From contig CACJQT010000003.1 in the NCBI GenBank assembly GCA_902595635.1, positions 1 through 64,000 on the forward strand: 64,000 nucleotides of DNA, read 5' to 3'. This stretch comes from an uncultured Pelagibacteraceae bacterium (GTDB lineage: Bacteria > Pseudomonadota > Alphaproteobacteria > Pelagibacterales > Pelagibacteraceae). The position numbers and the translations under genes were made by a program. Under the pieces are notes generated by a model. The model made no database searches. It saw nothing but the letters and a program-made list of their open reading frames with translations, and was not told the origin of the DNA. Below, one piece after another: positions 26,717 to 35,011 of this stretch. How positions within the stretch are numbered: the first letter of the stretch is position 1; the number at the start of each line of letters is the position of its first letter.

Positions 26717-27934
26717 ATGGAAAATAAATTATCTCAAATTACAGAATTATTCTCCAAAACAAGACAACAAACTCTATCCCTGTGCGAGAACTTAGAGGCT
26801 GAGGATATGGTAATACAGCCCAGCAAAAATGTTAGTCCTCTTAAGTGGCATCTTGGTCACACCACATGGTTCTTCGAAAAATTCATCTTGTCAGAATTGG
26901 ATGAAAGTTACAAACCTTTTAACAAAGATTATAACTACATATTTAATTCGTATTATAATTCTGTAGGTGAGTACAATCCTCGAAATAAGAGAGGTTCACT
27001 AAATAGACCCATCTTAAAAGATGTTGTAAAATATAGACATTATGTAACTGAAAATATTATTGATTTTTTAAAAAGGACAAAAAATAACAGGACATCATTT
27101 TTAGTTGAACTAGGTTCAAATCACGAACAACAGCATCAAGAATTAATGTTAATGGATATTAAAAATATTTTTTACAACAATCCATTGATGCCGACTTATA
27201 ATTCTAACGATGATAAACCAACCGCTAAAGAAGAAAATGAATTGACATTAAAAACTAGTAAAAAATTTAAATATGGAAACAACGAGGATATTTTTTGTTA
27301 CGATAACGAATTACCAGTATCAGAAACACAATTAGATCCTTTTAAAATTTATTCATTTATTACTAATGGAGAATGGAAAGAATTTATTAATGATGGAGGA
27401 TATAAAAATCATGAGTATTGGTTATCTGATGGATGGGATTTTGTAAATAATAACAAATTAGAAAAACCAATGTATTGGATAGATAATAATAATTATTTTA
27501 CATTAAACGGTGTAAAAAAAATTGATAATGAAAAGCCAGTTTCTCATATAAGTTTCTATGAAGCGGATGCTTTTGCAAGATACAAAAACAAAAGATTACC
27601 AACTGAATTTGAACTAGAGTATTTTTTAAAACAATCTGAAAAAAAAGGTAATTTTTTAGAGAATAAAATTTTTCATGAAGTAGAAGAAAAAGCAGACGAT
27701 GTTTATGGAAATTTATGGGCTTGGACCTGTAGTAATTACACACCTTACAAAAAATACAAACCATATGAAGGAAATCTAGGAGAATATAATAATAAGTTCA
27801 TGTGTAATCAGTTTGTCCTAAAAGGTGGCTCACATTCTACATCTATTAATCATGTCAGAGCATCTTATAGAAATTTCTTTTACCCAAGTGATACTTGGCA
27901 GTTTTGTGGTGTCAGACTAGCTGATGACATCTAG
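26717..27934 (+). CDS. egtB: Ergothioneine biosynthesis sulfoxide synthase
   Basis: Non-haem iron enzyme that oxidatively couples a thiol to hercynine. The 405-aa protein has an N-terminal DinB-type domain with 'LKWHLGHTTWFFEKF' near residue 43 and the iron-binding HX3HXE motif 'NHEQQHQELMLMDI' near 132. The C-terminal formylglycine-enzyme-like domain shows 'KPVSHISFYEADAFARYKNKRLP', 'YGNLWAWTCSNYTPY' and 'CNQFVLKGGSHST'. The separate adjacent methyltransferase argues for EgtB rather than OvoA, in which the methyltransferase is usually fused. Its TAG overlaps the egtD GTG start by one base. Confidence 0.93.
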   Translation: MENKLSQITELFSKTRQQTLSLCENLEAEDMVIQPSKNVSPLKWHLGHTTWFFEKFILSELDESYKPFNKDYNYIFNSYYNSVGEYNPRNKRGSLNRPILKDVVKYRHYVTENIIDFLKRTKNNRTSFLVELGSNHEQQHQELMLMDIKNIFYNNPLMPTYNSNDDKPTAKEENELTLKTSKKFKYGNNEDIFCYDNELPVSETQLDPFKIYSFITNGEWKEFINDGGYKNHEYWLSDGWDFVNNNKLEKPMYWIDNNNYFTLNGVKKIDNEKPVSHISFYEADAFARYKNKRLPTEFELEYFLKQSEKKGNFLENKIFHEVEEKADDVYGNLWAWTCSNYTPYKKYKPYEGNLGEYNNKFMCNQFVLKGGSHSTSINHVRASYRNFFYPSDTWQFCGVRLADDI

Positions 27935-28896
27935 TGACTAATTTAAAATTAATAAACATAAACAATCAAATTCAAGATGATAAAAAATTAATCTTACAAG
28001 GATTATTAAATAAAAAACAAAAATATTTACTACCTAAATATTTTTATGATGAAAAAGGTTCGAGGTTATTTAATAAAATTACAAACCTCAAAGAATATTA
28101 CCCAACAAATAAAGAGTTAGGAATACTAGGTAACTTACAAAAAGAAATAAGAAAGAAATTACCAATTAATTCAACAATTGTAGAATTTGGTAGTGGCTCA
28201 AATAAAAAAATTAATAAATTTATAAAATCATTAAGTGAGCCCAAAGAATACATTCCTATAGATATTAGCAAGGAATATTTGTTTGAAAATGCATCAATAA
28301 TTGCAAAAAAATTCTCAGATTTAAAAGTAACTGCAATATGTGCAGACTTTAGTCAGACAAATAAATTAAATAAAATTTTAAAAAATAAAAAAAAAATTGT
28401 CAGTTTTTTTCCAGGATCGACCATAGGAAATTATTTACCTAAAAATGCAACAAAAATACTTAAAAATTTTTCAAAAATTATAGGCAAAAATTCTTATTTA
28501 GTAATTGGGGTAGATTTAATCAAAAATAAGAAGACTCTTGAAAATGCTTACAATGATAAATTGGGAGTTACAGCTAAATTTAATAAAAATATATTAAATG
28601 TAGTAAACAAAATTTGTAATTCTAATTTTCAAACTAAGAATTTTGATCATAAAGCATTCTACAATTTAAAAAAAAATAGAATTGAAATGCATCTTATTTC
28701 AAAAAAAAATTTCACGTTAAAAATTAATAAAAAGAATATAAAATTTAATAAAAACGAAACTATTCATACTGAAAATTCTCACAAATATTCAAAAAATAAC
28801 TTTGTTAAATTAGTTAACAAATCAGGCTTTAAAGTTTTAAAACATTTTACAGATAAAAGAAATTATTTTGGAGTTTTTTTATTAAAAGTGAAGTAA
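27934..28896 (+). CDS. egtD: L-histidine N-alpha-methyltransferase
   Basis: SAM-dependent trimethylation of histidine to hercynine, the first step to ergothioneine. The 320-aa protein starts at a GTG overlapping the egtB stop. It has 'KYFYDEKGSRLFNKITNLKEYYPTNKE' (around residues 36-62), the hallmark of this family. The SAM-binding strand is 'STIVEFGSGSNKK' near 79, followed by 'EYIPIDISKEYL' near 103, 'SFFPGSTIGNYLP' near 157 and C-terminal 'IEMHLISKKNF'. It is Lys/Asn-rich, even for this genome. Together with egtB it forms a two-gene ergothioneine core; egtC and egtE are not adjacent. Confidence 0.93.
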   Translation: MTNLKLININNQIQDDKKLILQGLLNKKQKYLLPKYFYDEKGSRLFNKITNLKEYYPTNKELGILGNLQKEIRKKLPINSTIVEFGSGSNKKINKFIKSLSEPKEYIPIDISKEYLFENASIIAKKFSDLKVTAICADFSQTNKLNKILKNKKKIVSFFPGSTIGNYLPKNATKILKNFSKIIGKNSYLVIGVDLIKNKKTLENAYNDKLGVTAKFNKNILNVVNKICNSNFQTKNFDHKAFYNLKKNRIEMHLISKKNFTLKINKKNIKFNKNETIHTENSHKYSKNNFVKLVNKSGFKVLKHFTDKRNYFGVFLLKVK

Positions 28897-28904
28897 GTTT
28901 TATT

Positions 28905-29534
28905 ATGGCTCAAAAAGACGTAGGTAACAAAATTCCCATCTATAAGCTAAAAGAAACTGATGAAGTAATGAAATATTATGATGAGTGGGGAGATGGTAAT
29001 AAATATGATAAGGATATGGTCGATTGGAACTACACAGGACCAAAAGAAACAACAAAAGTATTTTCAGAATTCCAAAAAAACAAAGATGCAAAAATTTATG
29101 ATGCTGGTTGTGGAACTGGATTGGTGGGTATTGAATTAAAAAAATATGGTTTTAAAAATTTTCATGGGGCAGATCTTTCAAAAAAGTTATTAGAATTAGT
29201 ACCAAATGATCTTTATGAAAAGCTTGAACAAGTAGACTTGAATAAACCCATTAATAAAAAAGATGACGTATATGACTCTGTTATGTGTGTTGGTACATTT
29301 ACTTTTGGACATGTAAAGCCACCAGCTTTGGAGGAATTTATCAGGATTACAAAGAACGATGGATTTATCTGTTTTACTATTAATGAGGGAATACATGAAG
29401 AATATGGTTTTGATAAAAAAATTGAACAACTTAAAGAGCAAAATAAGTGGAAAGAAATAAAATTTTTTAAATCAGATTACATTGCAAGCAAAGACGTAAA
29501 TGCTTGGTTAGGGTTATATCAAGTGATAAAATAA
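28905..29534 (+). CDS. Class I SAM-dependent methyltransferase (METTL27-like)
   Basis: 209-aa Rossmann-fold methyltransferase. Motif I is 'IYDAGCGTGLVGIELKKYG' near residue 63. 'NFHGADLSKKLLELV' near 84 supplies the acidic ribose-binding residue, and 'YDSVMCVGTFTFGHVKPPAL' near 122 the post-II region. The N-terminus ('MKYYDEWGDGNKYDKDMVDWNY') is typical of the METTL27/Williams-Beuren-27-like group of unknown substrate. It lies 8 nt after egtD and 3 nt before the Rieske oxygenase, so it belongs to the same transcription unit. Confidence 0.83.
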   Translation: MAQKDVGNKIPIYKLKETDEVMKYYDEWGDGNKYDKDMVDWNYTGPKETTKVFSEFQKNKDAKIYDAGCGTGLVGIELKKYGFKNFHGADLSKKLLELVPNDLYEKLEQVDLNKPINKKDDVYDSVMCVGTFTFGHVKPPALEEFIRITKNDGFICFTINEGIHEEYGFDKKIEQLKEQNKWKEIKFFKSDYIASKDVNAWLGLYQVIK

Positions 29535-29537
29535 ACC

Positions 29538-30713
29538 ATGTCAGAAATTTACAATATTATAGATAAACAAAAGTTAGATATTGTATCTAAACCAATTAGT
29601 GAAGCTCATGGTTTACCAAATGAATGTTACATCAGTAAAGAATATACTTTAATTGAAAGAAAAAAATTATTTGAAGATAAGTGGATTGTAATTGGAGTTG
29701 GAAGTTCTATTCCAGATGAAGGTGATGTGAAACCAATTGATTTACTTGGAATACCCTTACTTATTGTTAGAACAAAAAATAAAGAAATAAAAGTTTTTCA
29801 CAATATTTGTAGTCATAGAGGAGTAAAATTAGTTAAAGAAGCTGGCAAAATTAGAAATGTTATGAGGTGCTCATATCATTCATGGTCTTATGACTTAGAA
29901 GGAAAGTTAATTGCTACACCTCATATAGGAGGCATGAATATTCATCAAACACCTGAATTTGATAAATCAAAAAGTAATTTAAAAGAGATAAGATCATATA
30001 TTTGGTTGGATCTGATTATGATTAATATTAACAACAATGAAATTTCATTTGAGGATTACATTAGTCCTTTAAGTAAAAGATGGGAAAAATTTTGGCCATT
30101 GAAAGATAGAGAATTAATTCATCATGCAAATGATTATGGTTATTTTAAATTAGATGCAAAATGTAATTGGAAATTTGCAATTGAAAATTATTGTGAGAGC
30201 TATCATTTGCCTTGGGTTCATCCAGGATTAAATTCTTATTCAAAATTAGAAGATCATTATCATATACAAGGTCTTCCAAATCGTTTCGCTGGACAAGGAA
30301 CAGTAGTTTACAATCCAAGGTTCGAAGGAAATGAAAAGTTCCCATGCTTTCCTAATTGGCCGAAAGATAAAGAAAATATAGCTGAGTACGTAGCACTATT
30401 TCCAAATGTAATGTTAGGAGTTCACAAAGATCATTATTATGCTTATTGGTTAGAGCCAATCAATCATAAGTTTACTATAGAACATATGGAAATTTATTAT
30501 GTAGGTGATGAAGCGGCAAATTCAACAAAATATAAATCTCTAAGACAAAAAAATCACAAACAATGGGAAGATATTCAAAAAGAAGATGTAGATATAATTC
30601 AAAGTATGCAAATAGGTAGAAACTCTCCAGCTTATAATGGTGGTAATTTTTCTCCGAAGATGGACAATCCAACACATCATTTTCATAAGTGGGTTGCTGG
30701 TAATTTAATTTAA
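29538..30713 (+). CDS. Rieske non-haem iron oxygenase, alpha subunit (GbcA/CntA-like)
   Basis: 391-aa ring-hydroxylase-type oxygenase. The Rieske cluster is 'NICSHRGVKLV' plus 'RCSYHSWSYD' near residues 91-115, and the mononuclear iron site region is 'AIENYCESYHLPWVHPGL' near 214. Relatives of this size remove N-methyl groups from quaternary amines such as glycine betaine, carnitine or stachydrine, releasing formaldehyde. No FAD/ferredoxin reductase partner is adjacent. Location next to egtB-egtD makes a betaine such as hercynine or a related trimethylammonium compound a candidate substrate, by inference only. Confidence 0.85.
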   Translation: MSEIYNIIDKQKLDIVSKPISEAHGLPNECYISKEYTLIERKKLFEDKWIVIGVGSSIPDEGDVKPIDLLGIPLLIVRTKNKEIKVFHNICSHRGVKLVKEAGKIRNVMRCSYHSWSYDLEGKLIATPHIGGMNIHQTPEFDKSKSNLKEIRSYIWLDLIMININNNEISFEDYISPLSKRWEKFWPLKDRELIHHANDYGYFKLDAKCNWKFAIENYCESYHLPWVHPGLNSYSKLEDHYHIQGLPNRFAGQGTVVYNPRFEGNEKFPCFPNWPKDKENIAEYVALFPNVMLGVHKDHYYAYWLEPINHKFTIEHMEIYYVGDEAANSTKYKSLRQKNHKQWEDIQKEDVDIIQSMQIGRNSPAYNGGNFSPKMDNPTHHFHKWVAGNLI

Positions 30714-30728
30714 AGTTAAAACCTAAAA

Positions 30729-31133
30729 ATGAAAATTATATTAATCATGGGACTTCCAGGCGCAGGAAAAACTACATTAGCTGATGAACTTGCTCCTTTA
30801 TTAAATGCAAAAAGATTAAATGCAGACGAAGTAAGAAAAGCTGCAAACGATTGGGATTTTTCAGAAGAGGGAAGAACAAGGCAAGCAAAAAGAATGGCAG
30901 AATTTGCATTAAAATTAAAAGACGAAGGAAATTATGTGATTGCAGATTTTATTTGCCCAACTCCAAAGGCTAGAAGTCTATTTCCTGCGGATTATGTAGT
31001 TTGGGTAGATACAATAAAAGAAGGTAGATTTGATGACACTAATAAAATGTTTGTTAAACCAGAAAAATATAATTTTCATGTTACCACACAAGATGCTAAG
31101 TCTTGGGCACCAAAGATTTTAAAGGAGATATAA
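30729..31133 (+). CDS. Small APS-kinase-like P-loop kinase
   Basis: 134-aa nucleotide kinase. The Walker A motif is 'GLPGAGKTTLADEL' near residue 7, 'RLNADEVRKAANDWDFS' near 30 resembles the adenylylsulfate kinase substrate loop, and 'NYVIADFICPTPKARSLF' near 71 matches the APS-kinase lid region. It is shorter than a complete CysC (about 200 aa) and no sulfate adenylyltransferase is nearby, so sulfate activation is doubtful. It lies 2 nt upstream of a small nucleotidyltransferase, suggesting a phosphorylate-then-nucleotidylate pair. Confidence 0.8.
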   Translation: MKIILIMGLPGAGKTTLADELAPLLNAKRLNADEVRKAANDWDFSEEGRTRQAKRMAEFALKLKDEGNYVIADFICPTPKARSLFPADYVVWVDTIKEGRFDDTNKMFVKPEKYNFHVTTQDAKSWAPKILKEI

Positions 31134-31135
31134 AA

Positions 31136-31510
31136 ATGACGTATCAATGGGATAACAAAAAACCAACAGCTCAAATGTTAGGAAGATGGCAACCGTTTCA
31201 TGATGGTCACTATACTCTATTTAAGGAAATTATAAAAAAAACAGGACAAGTATGTATTCAAATTAGAGATGTACAAGGTGTTGACGATAACCCATTTGAT
31301 TTTGAAACTGTCAAAAAAAATATTGAGGAAAAACTTAATCCAGAGTTTAAGGGCAGGTTCAAAATTATGCTTGTCCCTAATATTACAAATATTTGTTATG
31401 GAAGAGGTGTTGGATATAAAATTGAAGAAATAGTTTTGCCTGAAGAAATTCAAAAAATTTCAGCAACTAAAATTAGAGCTAAGATGAGAGAAGAAGGTAA
31501 ATTAAAATAA
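31136..31510 (+). CDS. Cytidylyltransferase-like nucleotidyltransferase
   Basis: The track ORF starts at 31103 inside the kinase gene; the ATG at 31136, after AAGGAGATATAAAA, gives a 124-aa protein with a good Shine-Dalgarno. 'GRWQPFHDGHYTLFKEI' near residue 16 contains the HxGH motif and 'ISATKIRAKMREEG' near 108 the ISxTxIR motif of NMN/pantetheine-phosphate/glycerol-phosphate type nucleotidyltransferases. The central 'VPNITNICYGRGVGYKIE' is characteristic of a small family often annotated as nicotinamide-nucleotide adenylyltransferase-like. The acceptor is unknown. Confidence 0.8.
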   Translation: MTYQWDNKKPTAQMLGRWQPFHDGHYTLFKEIIKKTGQVCIQIRDVQGVDDNPFDFETVKKNIEEKLNPEFKGRFKIMLVPNITNICYGRGVGYKIEEIVLPEEIQKISATKIRAKMREEGKLK

Positions 31511-32284
31511 GTGACTGTAAAAATAAATAAATTATCACCAGGCGTTAAAAGAATTTTAATTAATGATCCAAAAACTTATAATTCATTATCCTACAAAACT
31601 CTTTCATCTTTATTAAAGGCATTCAAAAAATTAAATAATGATAAAGAAACAAGGGTCATTATTTTAGAAGGAGCTGGAAAAGGATTTAGTGCAGGCCATA
31701 ACTTAAAAGAGGTAAGAGGTATAAAAAATAGATCTAATCATCTAAAACTTTTTAAACTTTGTTCAAAACTTATGATGCAAATTGTGGAGGGAAACAAACC
31801 AGTCATAGCAAAAGTTCATGGTGCTGCTTATGCAGCAGGATGTCAATTAGCTGCCAGTTGTGATCTTGCATATAGTACGAACTCAGCAACGTTTGCTACA
31901 CCTGGAGTAAAAATTGGATTATTTTGTAGTACACCAATGGTTGCTGTCAGTCGAAAAATTAGCAGAAAAAGAATGATGGAAATGCTACTTACCGGTGATC
32001 CAATTAGTGCAAAATATGCAAAGGAAATTGGATTAATTAATGATCATTACAGTCCAAAAACTTTGAATAAAAAAGTTTTAGATATTGCAAAAAAAATATC
32101 TTCAAAATCAAATTTAACTATCAAAATAGGTAAAAAAGGTTTTTATAAACAATTAGAAATGCCCCTTAACAAAGCTTATGATTATACAAGTAAGATGATG
32201 ACACTTAATATGTCATCTTATGATGCCAAAGAGGGTATAAGTGCATTTATCGAAAAAAGAAATCCAAGTTGGAAAAACAAATAA
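31511..32284 (+). CDS. Enoyl-CoA hydratase/isomerase family protein
   Basis: 257-aa crotonase-fold protein beginning at a GTG that abuts the previous stop. 'VIILEGAGKGFSAGHNLKEV' near residue 48 and 'VHGAAYAAGCQLAASCDLAY' near 97 form the CoA/oxyanion-hole elements. 'ATFATPGVKIGLFCSTPM' near 122 and 'GFYKQLEMPLNKAYD' near 205 resemble the ECHDC3-like subgroup. The catalytic Glu pair of true enoyl-CoA hydratase is not obvious, so the reaction is uncertain. It is the last gene of the plus-strand unit that starts with egtB. Confidence 0.86.
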   Translation: MTVKINKLSPGVKRILINDPKTYNSLSYKTLSSLLKAFKKLNNDKETRVIILEGAGKGFSAGHNLKEVRGIKNRSNHLKLFKLCSKLMMQIVEGNKPVIAKVHGAAYAAGCQLAASCDLAYSTNSATFATPGVKIGLFCSTPMVAVSRKISRKRMMEMLLTGDPISAKYAKEIGLINDHYSPKTLNKKVLDIAKKISSKSNLTIKIGKKGFYKQLEMPLNKAYDYTSKMMTLNMSSYDAKEGISAFIEKRNPSWKNK

Positions 32285-32344
32285 CCATTAAGTTGAAGTC
32301 ACTTAAAAAAAAGATTAAGTTGTAATTAAAGGAGAAAATCAATC

Positions 32345-33697
32345 ATGGATGGATGTTGTGGTCCTGGATATGCTAGTCCTGCAGAAGCAATAAAAGCACC
32401 AAAAGAAAAGCTTTTATATACTATAGCTATTTACACAGGGACAGGAATACAAAAACCAGATTACTTAGCAACAGTCGATGTTGATCCTCAAAGTCCTACT
32501 TATTCTAAAGTAATTCATAGACTTGAAATGCCAGGTATTGGTGATGAATTGCATCATATGGGATGGAATGCATGTTCTTCTTGTCATGGCGACTCAAAAA
32601 TGAGCAGAAAATATTTATTAGTTCCAGGTGTTAGATCAAATAATATTTATGTTGTTGATACTGCATCCGATCCTAGAGCTCCAAAAATACATAAAGTAGT
32701 AGATGGATCTGAAATAAAGAAAAAAACTAATTTATCAGGACCACACACAGTTCATTGCTTAGGTTCTGAAATTATCATTTCTTTTCTTGGAGACGCTCGA
32801 GGAGAAGCACCAGGAGGATATTTACATTTAAATAAAGATTTTGAAATTGTAGGTAGGTGGGAAAATTCAATGGGAGACATACCTTTTAGTTATGACTTCT
32901 GGTACCAGCCAAGACATAATGTAATGGTTAGTTCTGAGTGGGCTGCCCCAAATACTTTCATGCCTGGATTTGATTTAGAGGAAGTTGGTCATTTGAAATA
33001 TGGTAGACGACTTCATGTTTGGGATTTTAAAAAAAAAGAGCCAGTTCAAACAATGTATTTAGGTGAAGACGGTTTAATACCTTTAGAAGTAAAATTTATG
33101 CATAATCCTGACAGTAGTCATGGATTTTGTGGTGCAGCGCTAAGTGCAAATGTAATTCATTTTTGGAAATCAAAAGAGGGAAAATGGGAATGGGAAAAAA
33201 TAATTGATGTTGAAAATGAACCACATCCTGATTGGCCAATCCCTGTACCTGGAGTTATGTCAGCGATATTAGTTTCAATGAATGATAAATATCTCTATAT
33301 AAATAATTGGCTTCATGGAGATATGAGGCAATACGATATTTCAGATCCGCACAAACCTAAATTAACTGGTCAAGTTTGGATGGGTGGATTGTTAGGAAAG
33401 GCTCCAGAAGTAAATGGTGTTAAAATTGCTGGTGGACCTCAAATGTATCAATTATCTTTAGATGGCAAAAGGATGTATGTAACAACATCATTATTTTCTA
33501 CTTGGGATAATCAATTTTATCCTGAAATTAGAAAACAAGGTGGAGCAATGATTATGATTGATTGTGATGTTGAAAATGGAGGAATGAAAATTAATAAAGA
33601 TTTTATTGTTGATTTTGGTAAAGAACCAAATGGACCTAGTAGGTGCCATGAAAGTAGATATCCAGGTGGAGATTGCACAAGCGACATCTGGCTATGA
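32345..33697 (+). CDS. mtoX: Selenium-binding protein SBP56 family, probable methanethiol oxidase
   Basis: 450-aa beta-propeller protein of the SBP56/MtoX family. The N-terminal 'DGCCGPGYASPAEAI', 'YLATVDVDPQSPTYSKVIHR', 'GDELHHMGWNACSSCHGD' (residues about 64-81, His/Cys metal region) and 'SGPHTVHCLGSEI' are conserved. Bacterial MtoX oxidises methanethiol to formaldehyde, H2O2 and sulfide, relevant to DMSP demethylation in SAR11. A clear AAAGGAG Shine-Dalgarno precedes the ATG. There is no Sec signal, unlike the periplasmic Hyphomicrobium enzyme. It overlaps a ferredoxin gene by 4 nt, suggesting a redox partner. Confidence 0.85.
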   Translation: MDGCCGPGYASPAEAIKAPKEKLLYTIAIYTGTGIQKPDYLATVDVDPQSPTYSKVIHRLEMPGIGDELHHMGWNACSSCHGDSKMSRKYLLVPGVRSNNIYVVDTASDPRAPKIHKVVDGSEIKKKTNLSGPHTVHCLGSEIIISFLGDARGEAPGGYLHLNKDFEIVGRWENSMGDIPFSYDFWYQPRHNVMVSSEWAAPNTFMPGFDLEEVGHLKYGRRLHVWDFKKKEPVQTMYLGEDGLIPLEVKFMHNPDSSHGFCGAALSANVIHFWKSKEGKWEWEKIIDVENEPHPDWPIPVPGVMSAILVSMNDKYLYINNWLHGDMRQYDISDPHKPKLTGQVWMGGLLGKAPEVNGVKIAGGPQMYQLSLDGKRMYVTTSLFSTWDNQFYPEIRKQGGAMIMIDCDVENGGMKINKDFIVDFGKEPNGPSRCHESRYPGGDCTSDIWL

Positions 33698-34059
33698 CAA
33701 AGATTACAATCTCAAACAGAAATAACAGTGCATTTGAAGTCAGTGGAAAAAAACCTTTATTAAACGAATTAAGAGATCAAGGTGTCGATCTTCCTTATGG
33801 ATGTCAGTATGGAGGATGTATTACATGTGCAGCTAAACTAATTAATGGAGAAGTAGATCAACGTTCTCAAGTTGCTTTGAATAACAGACAAATAAATGAT
33901 GGATATATTATTTTATGTGTTGCTAAAGCAAAAACAGATTGCACAATTGAGATAGGAGTTGAAAGTCATGATAAATTGTATCGAAATCCTTTCCTAGACC
34001 CTTTAGAACCTCATGAATTAAAAGCAGATATCGCGAGCAAAAAGGAAGAAAAAAAATAA
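33694..34059 (+). CDS. Plant-type [2Fe-2S] ferredoxin
   Basis: 121-aa ferredoxin. The start is taken at 33694 (ATGA overlap with mtoX) rather than the track's 33673, which would add six unrelated residues. The cluster ligands are 'YGCQYGGCITCAAKL' near residue 36 (C-x4-C-x2-C) and 'YIILCVAKAKTDC' near 75. The C-terminal tail of about 30 residues extends beyond a minimal ferredoxin. Coupling to the mtoX-like gene suggests it takes or delivers electrons for that enzyme; it could alternatively serve the Rieske oxygenase, which lacks a reductase nearby. Confidence 0.88.
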   Translation: MTKITISNRNNSAFEVSGKKPLLNELRDQGVDLPYGCQYGGCITCAAKLINGEVDQRSQVALNNRQINDGYIILCVAKAKTDCTIEIGVESHDKLYRNPFLDPLEPHELKADIASKKEEKK

Positions 34060-34061
34060 AC

Positions 34062-34511
34062 ATGAACCACAACGAACCTTATAGTGCTGAATATTTAAAA
34101 GATATTTTAAGCTCAGTTAAGACAATTGCTATGGTTGGTGCTAGCCCAGATAAAACTAAATTTAGTTATGGTGTACTAAGAGTTTTGCATGAAACTGGTT
34201 ATGACATGATACCTGTAAATCCTAAACCAGGTATAAAGGAAATTAGAAATTTAAAAGTTTATCCAAATTTATCTGCTATCGATAGACCTGTTGATATGGT
34301 TGAAGTATTTAGAAAATCTGAGGATCTTTATGGAATTGCTGAAGAGGCAATATCAATTGGAGCAAAAGTATTATGGGGACAAATAGGTGTAATTAATCAT
34401 GATGCAGCAAAAATTGCTGAAGATGCAGGTTTAAAAGTAGTTATGAATAGATGTCCAAAAATTGAACTCTTCAGACCATTTTGGAAACCTCGACTAGATC
34501 TTAAAATTTAA
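34062..34511 (+). CDS. CoA-binding domain protein (YccU-like), copy 1
   Basis: 149-aa Rossmann-type CoA_binding_2 protein. 'IAMVGASPDKTKFSYGVLRVL' near residue 22 is the nucleotide-binding strand-loop, 'GYDMIPVNPKPG' near 48, and 'GAKVLWGQIGVINHDAAKIAEDAG' near 101. A conserved Cys lies in 'VMNRCPKIEL'. Family function is unclear (protein CoAlation or CoA sensing has been proposed for relatives). It is 2 nt from the ferredoxin gene and is followed by a paralogue, implying tandem duplication. Confidence 0.86.
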   Translation: MNHNEPYSAEYLKDILSSVKTIAMVGASPDKTKFSYGVLRVLHETGYDMIPVNPKPGIKEIRNLKVYPNLSAIDRPVDMVEVFRKSEDLYGIAEEAISIGAKVLWGQIGVINHDAAKIAEDAGLKVVMNRCPKIELFRPFWKPRLDLKI

Positions 34512-34519
34512 ATTAAATT

Positions 34520-34945
34520 ATGGATACAACACTTGTAGATGAAAAAATAAAAGAACTATATTTAAGTTATAGGACGATAGCAATTGTTGGAGCAAGCCCA
34601 GACTCAAAAAAAACTTCCAATATAATAATGAAATATTTAAGAAATACAGGGTACAAAGTTTTTCCCGTTAATCCAGTAACAGATAATAAAATTATACATG
34701 GTGAACCAGTTTATAAAAAGCTAACGGATATAAAAGATCATGTTGGAATTGTTAATGTTTTTAGACCTAGTGAAGAGGCTGAGGAAATAGCAAAACAAAC
34801 AATAAAAATTGGTGCAAATGTATTATGGTTGCAATTAGGAATTCATAACGAAAATGCAGCAAAATTAGTCTCTCAAAATAAAATTTATTATATCTCTAAT
34901 AAATGTATTAAAAACGAATACGACAGATTATTCAAAACTATATAA
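34520..34945 (+). CDS. CoA-binding domain protein (YccU-like), copy 2
   Basis: 141-aa paralogue of the preceding protein with the same architecture: 'IAIVGASPDSKKTSNIIMKYL' near residue 21, 'GYKVFPVNPVTD' near 46, 'GANVLWLQLGIHNENAAKLV' near 97 and 'YISNKCIKNEYDRLF' at the end, keeping the terminal Cys. It has diverged considerably from copy 1, which suggests an old duplication with separate roles rather than redundancy. It is the last gene of the mtoX unit before a 66-nt gap. Confidence 0.86.
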   Translation: MDTTLVDEKIKELYLSYRTIAIVGASPDSKKTSNIIMKYLRNTGYKVFPVNPVTDNKIIHGEPVYKKLTDIKDHVGIVNVFRPSEEAEEIAKQTIKIGANVLWLQLGIHNENAAKLVSQNKIYYISNKCIKNEYDRLFKTI

Positions 34946-35011
34946 TTACAAATTATTGAGTGTGATATTAAGACCTTTTATTTCATTTTAAATTTAAGAT
35001 AAATTTAAAAT

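Noticed and set aside
27498-27764. Minus-strand 88-aa ORF inside egtB
   Set aside because: Antisense shadow; composition is what the reverse of an AT-rich gene gives.
30729-31133. Assimilatory APS kinase (cysC)
   Set aside because: It is much shorter than CysC and has no cysN/cysD/sat neighbours; only the P-loop and part of the substrate region agree.
31103-31135. Upstream extension of the nucleotidyltransferase ORF
   Set aside because: It lies in the kinase gene and has no Shine-Dalgarno, whereas the ATG at 31136 has AAGGAG and starts right before the conserved fold.
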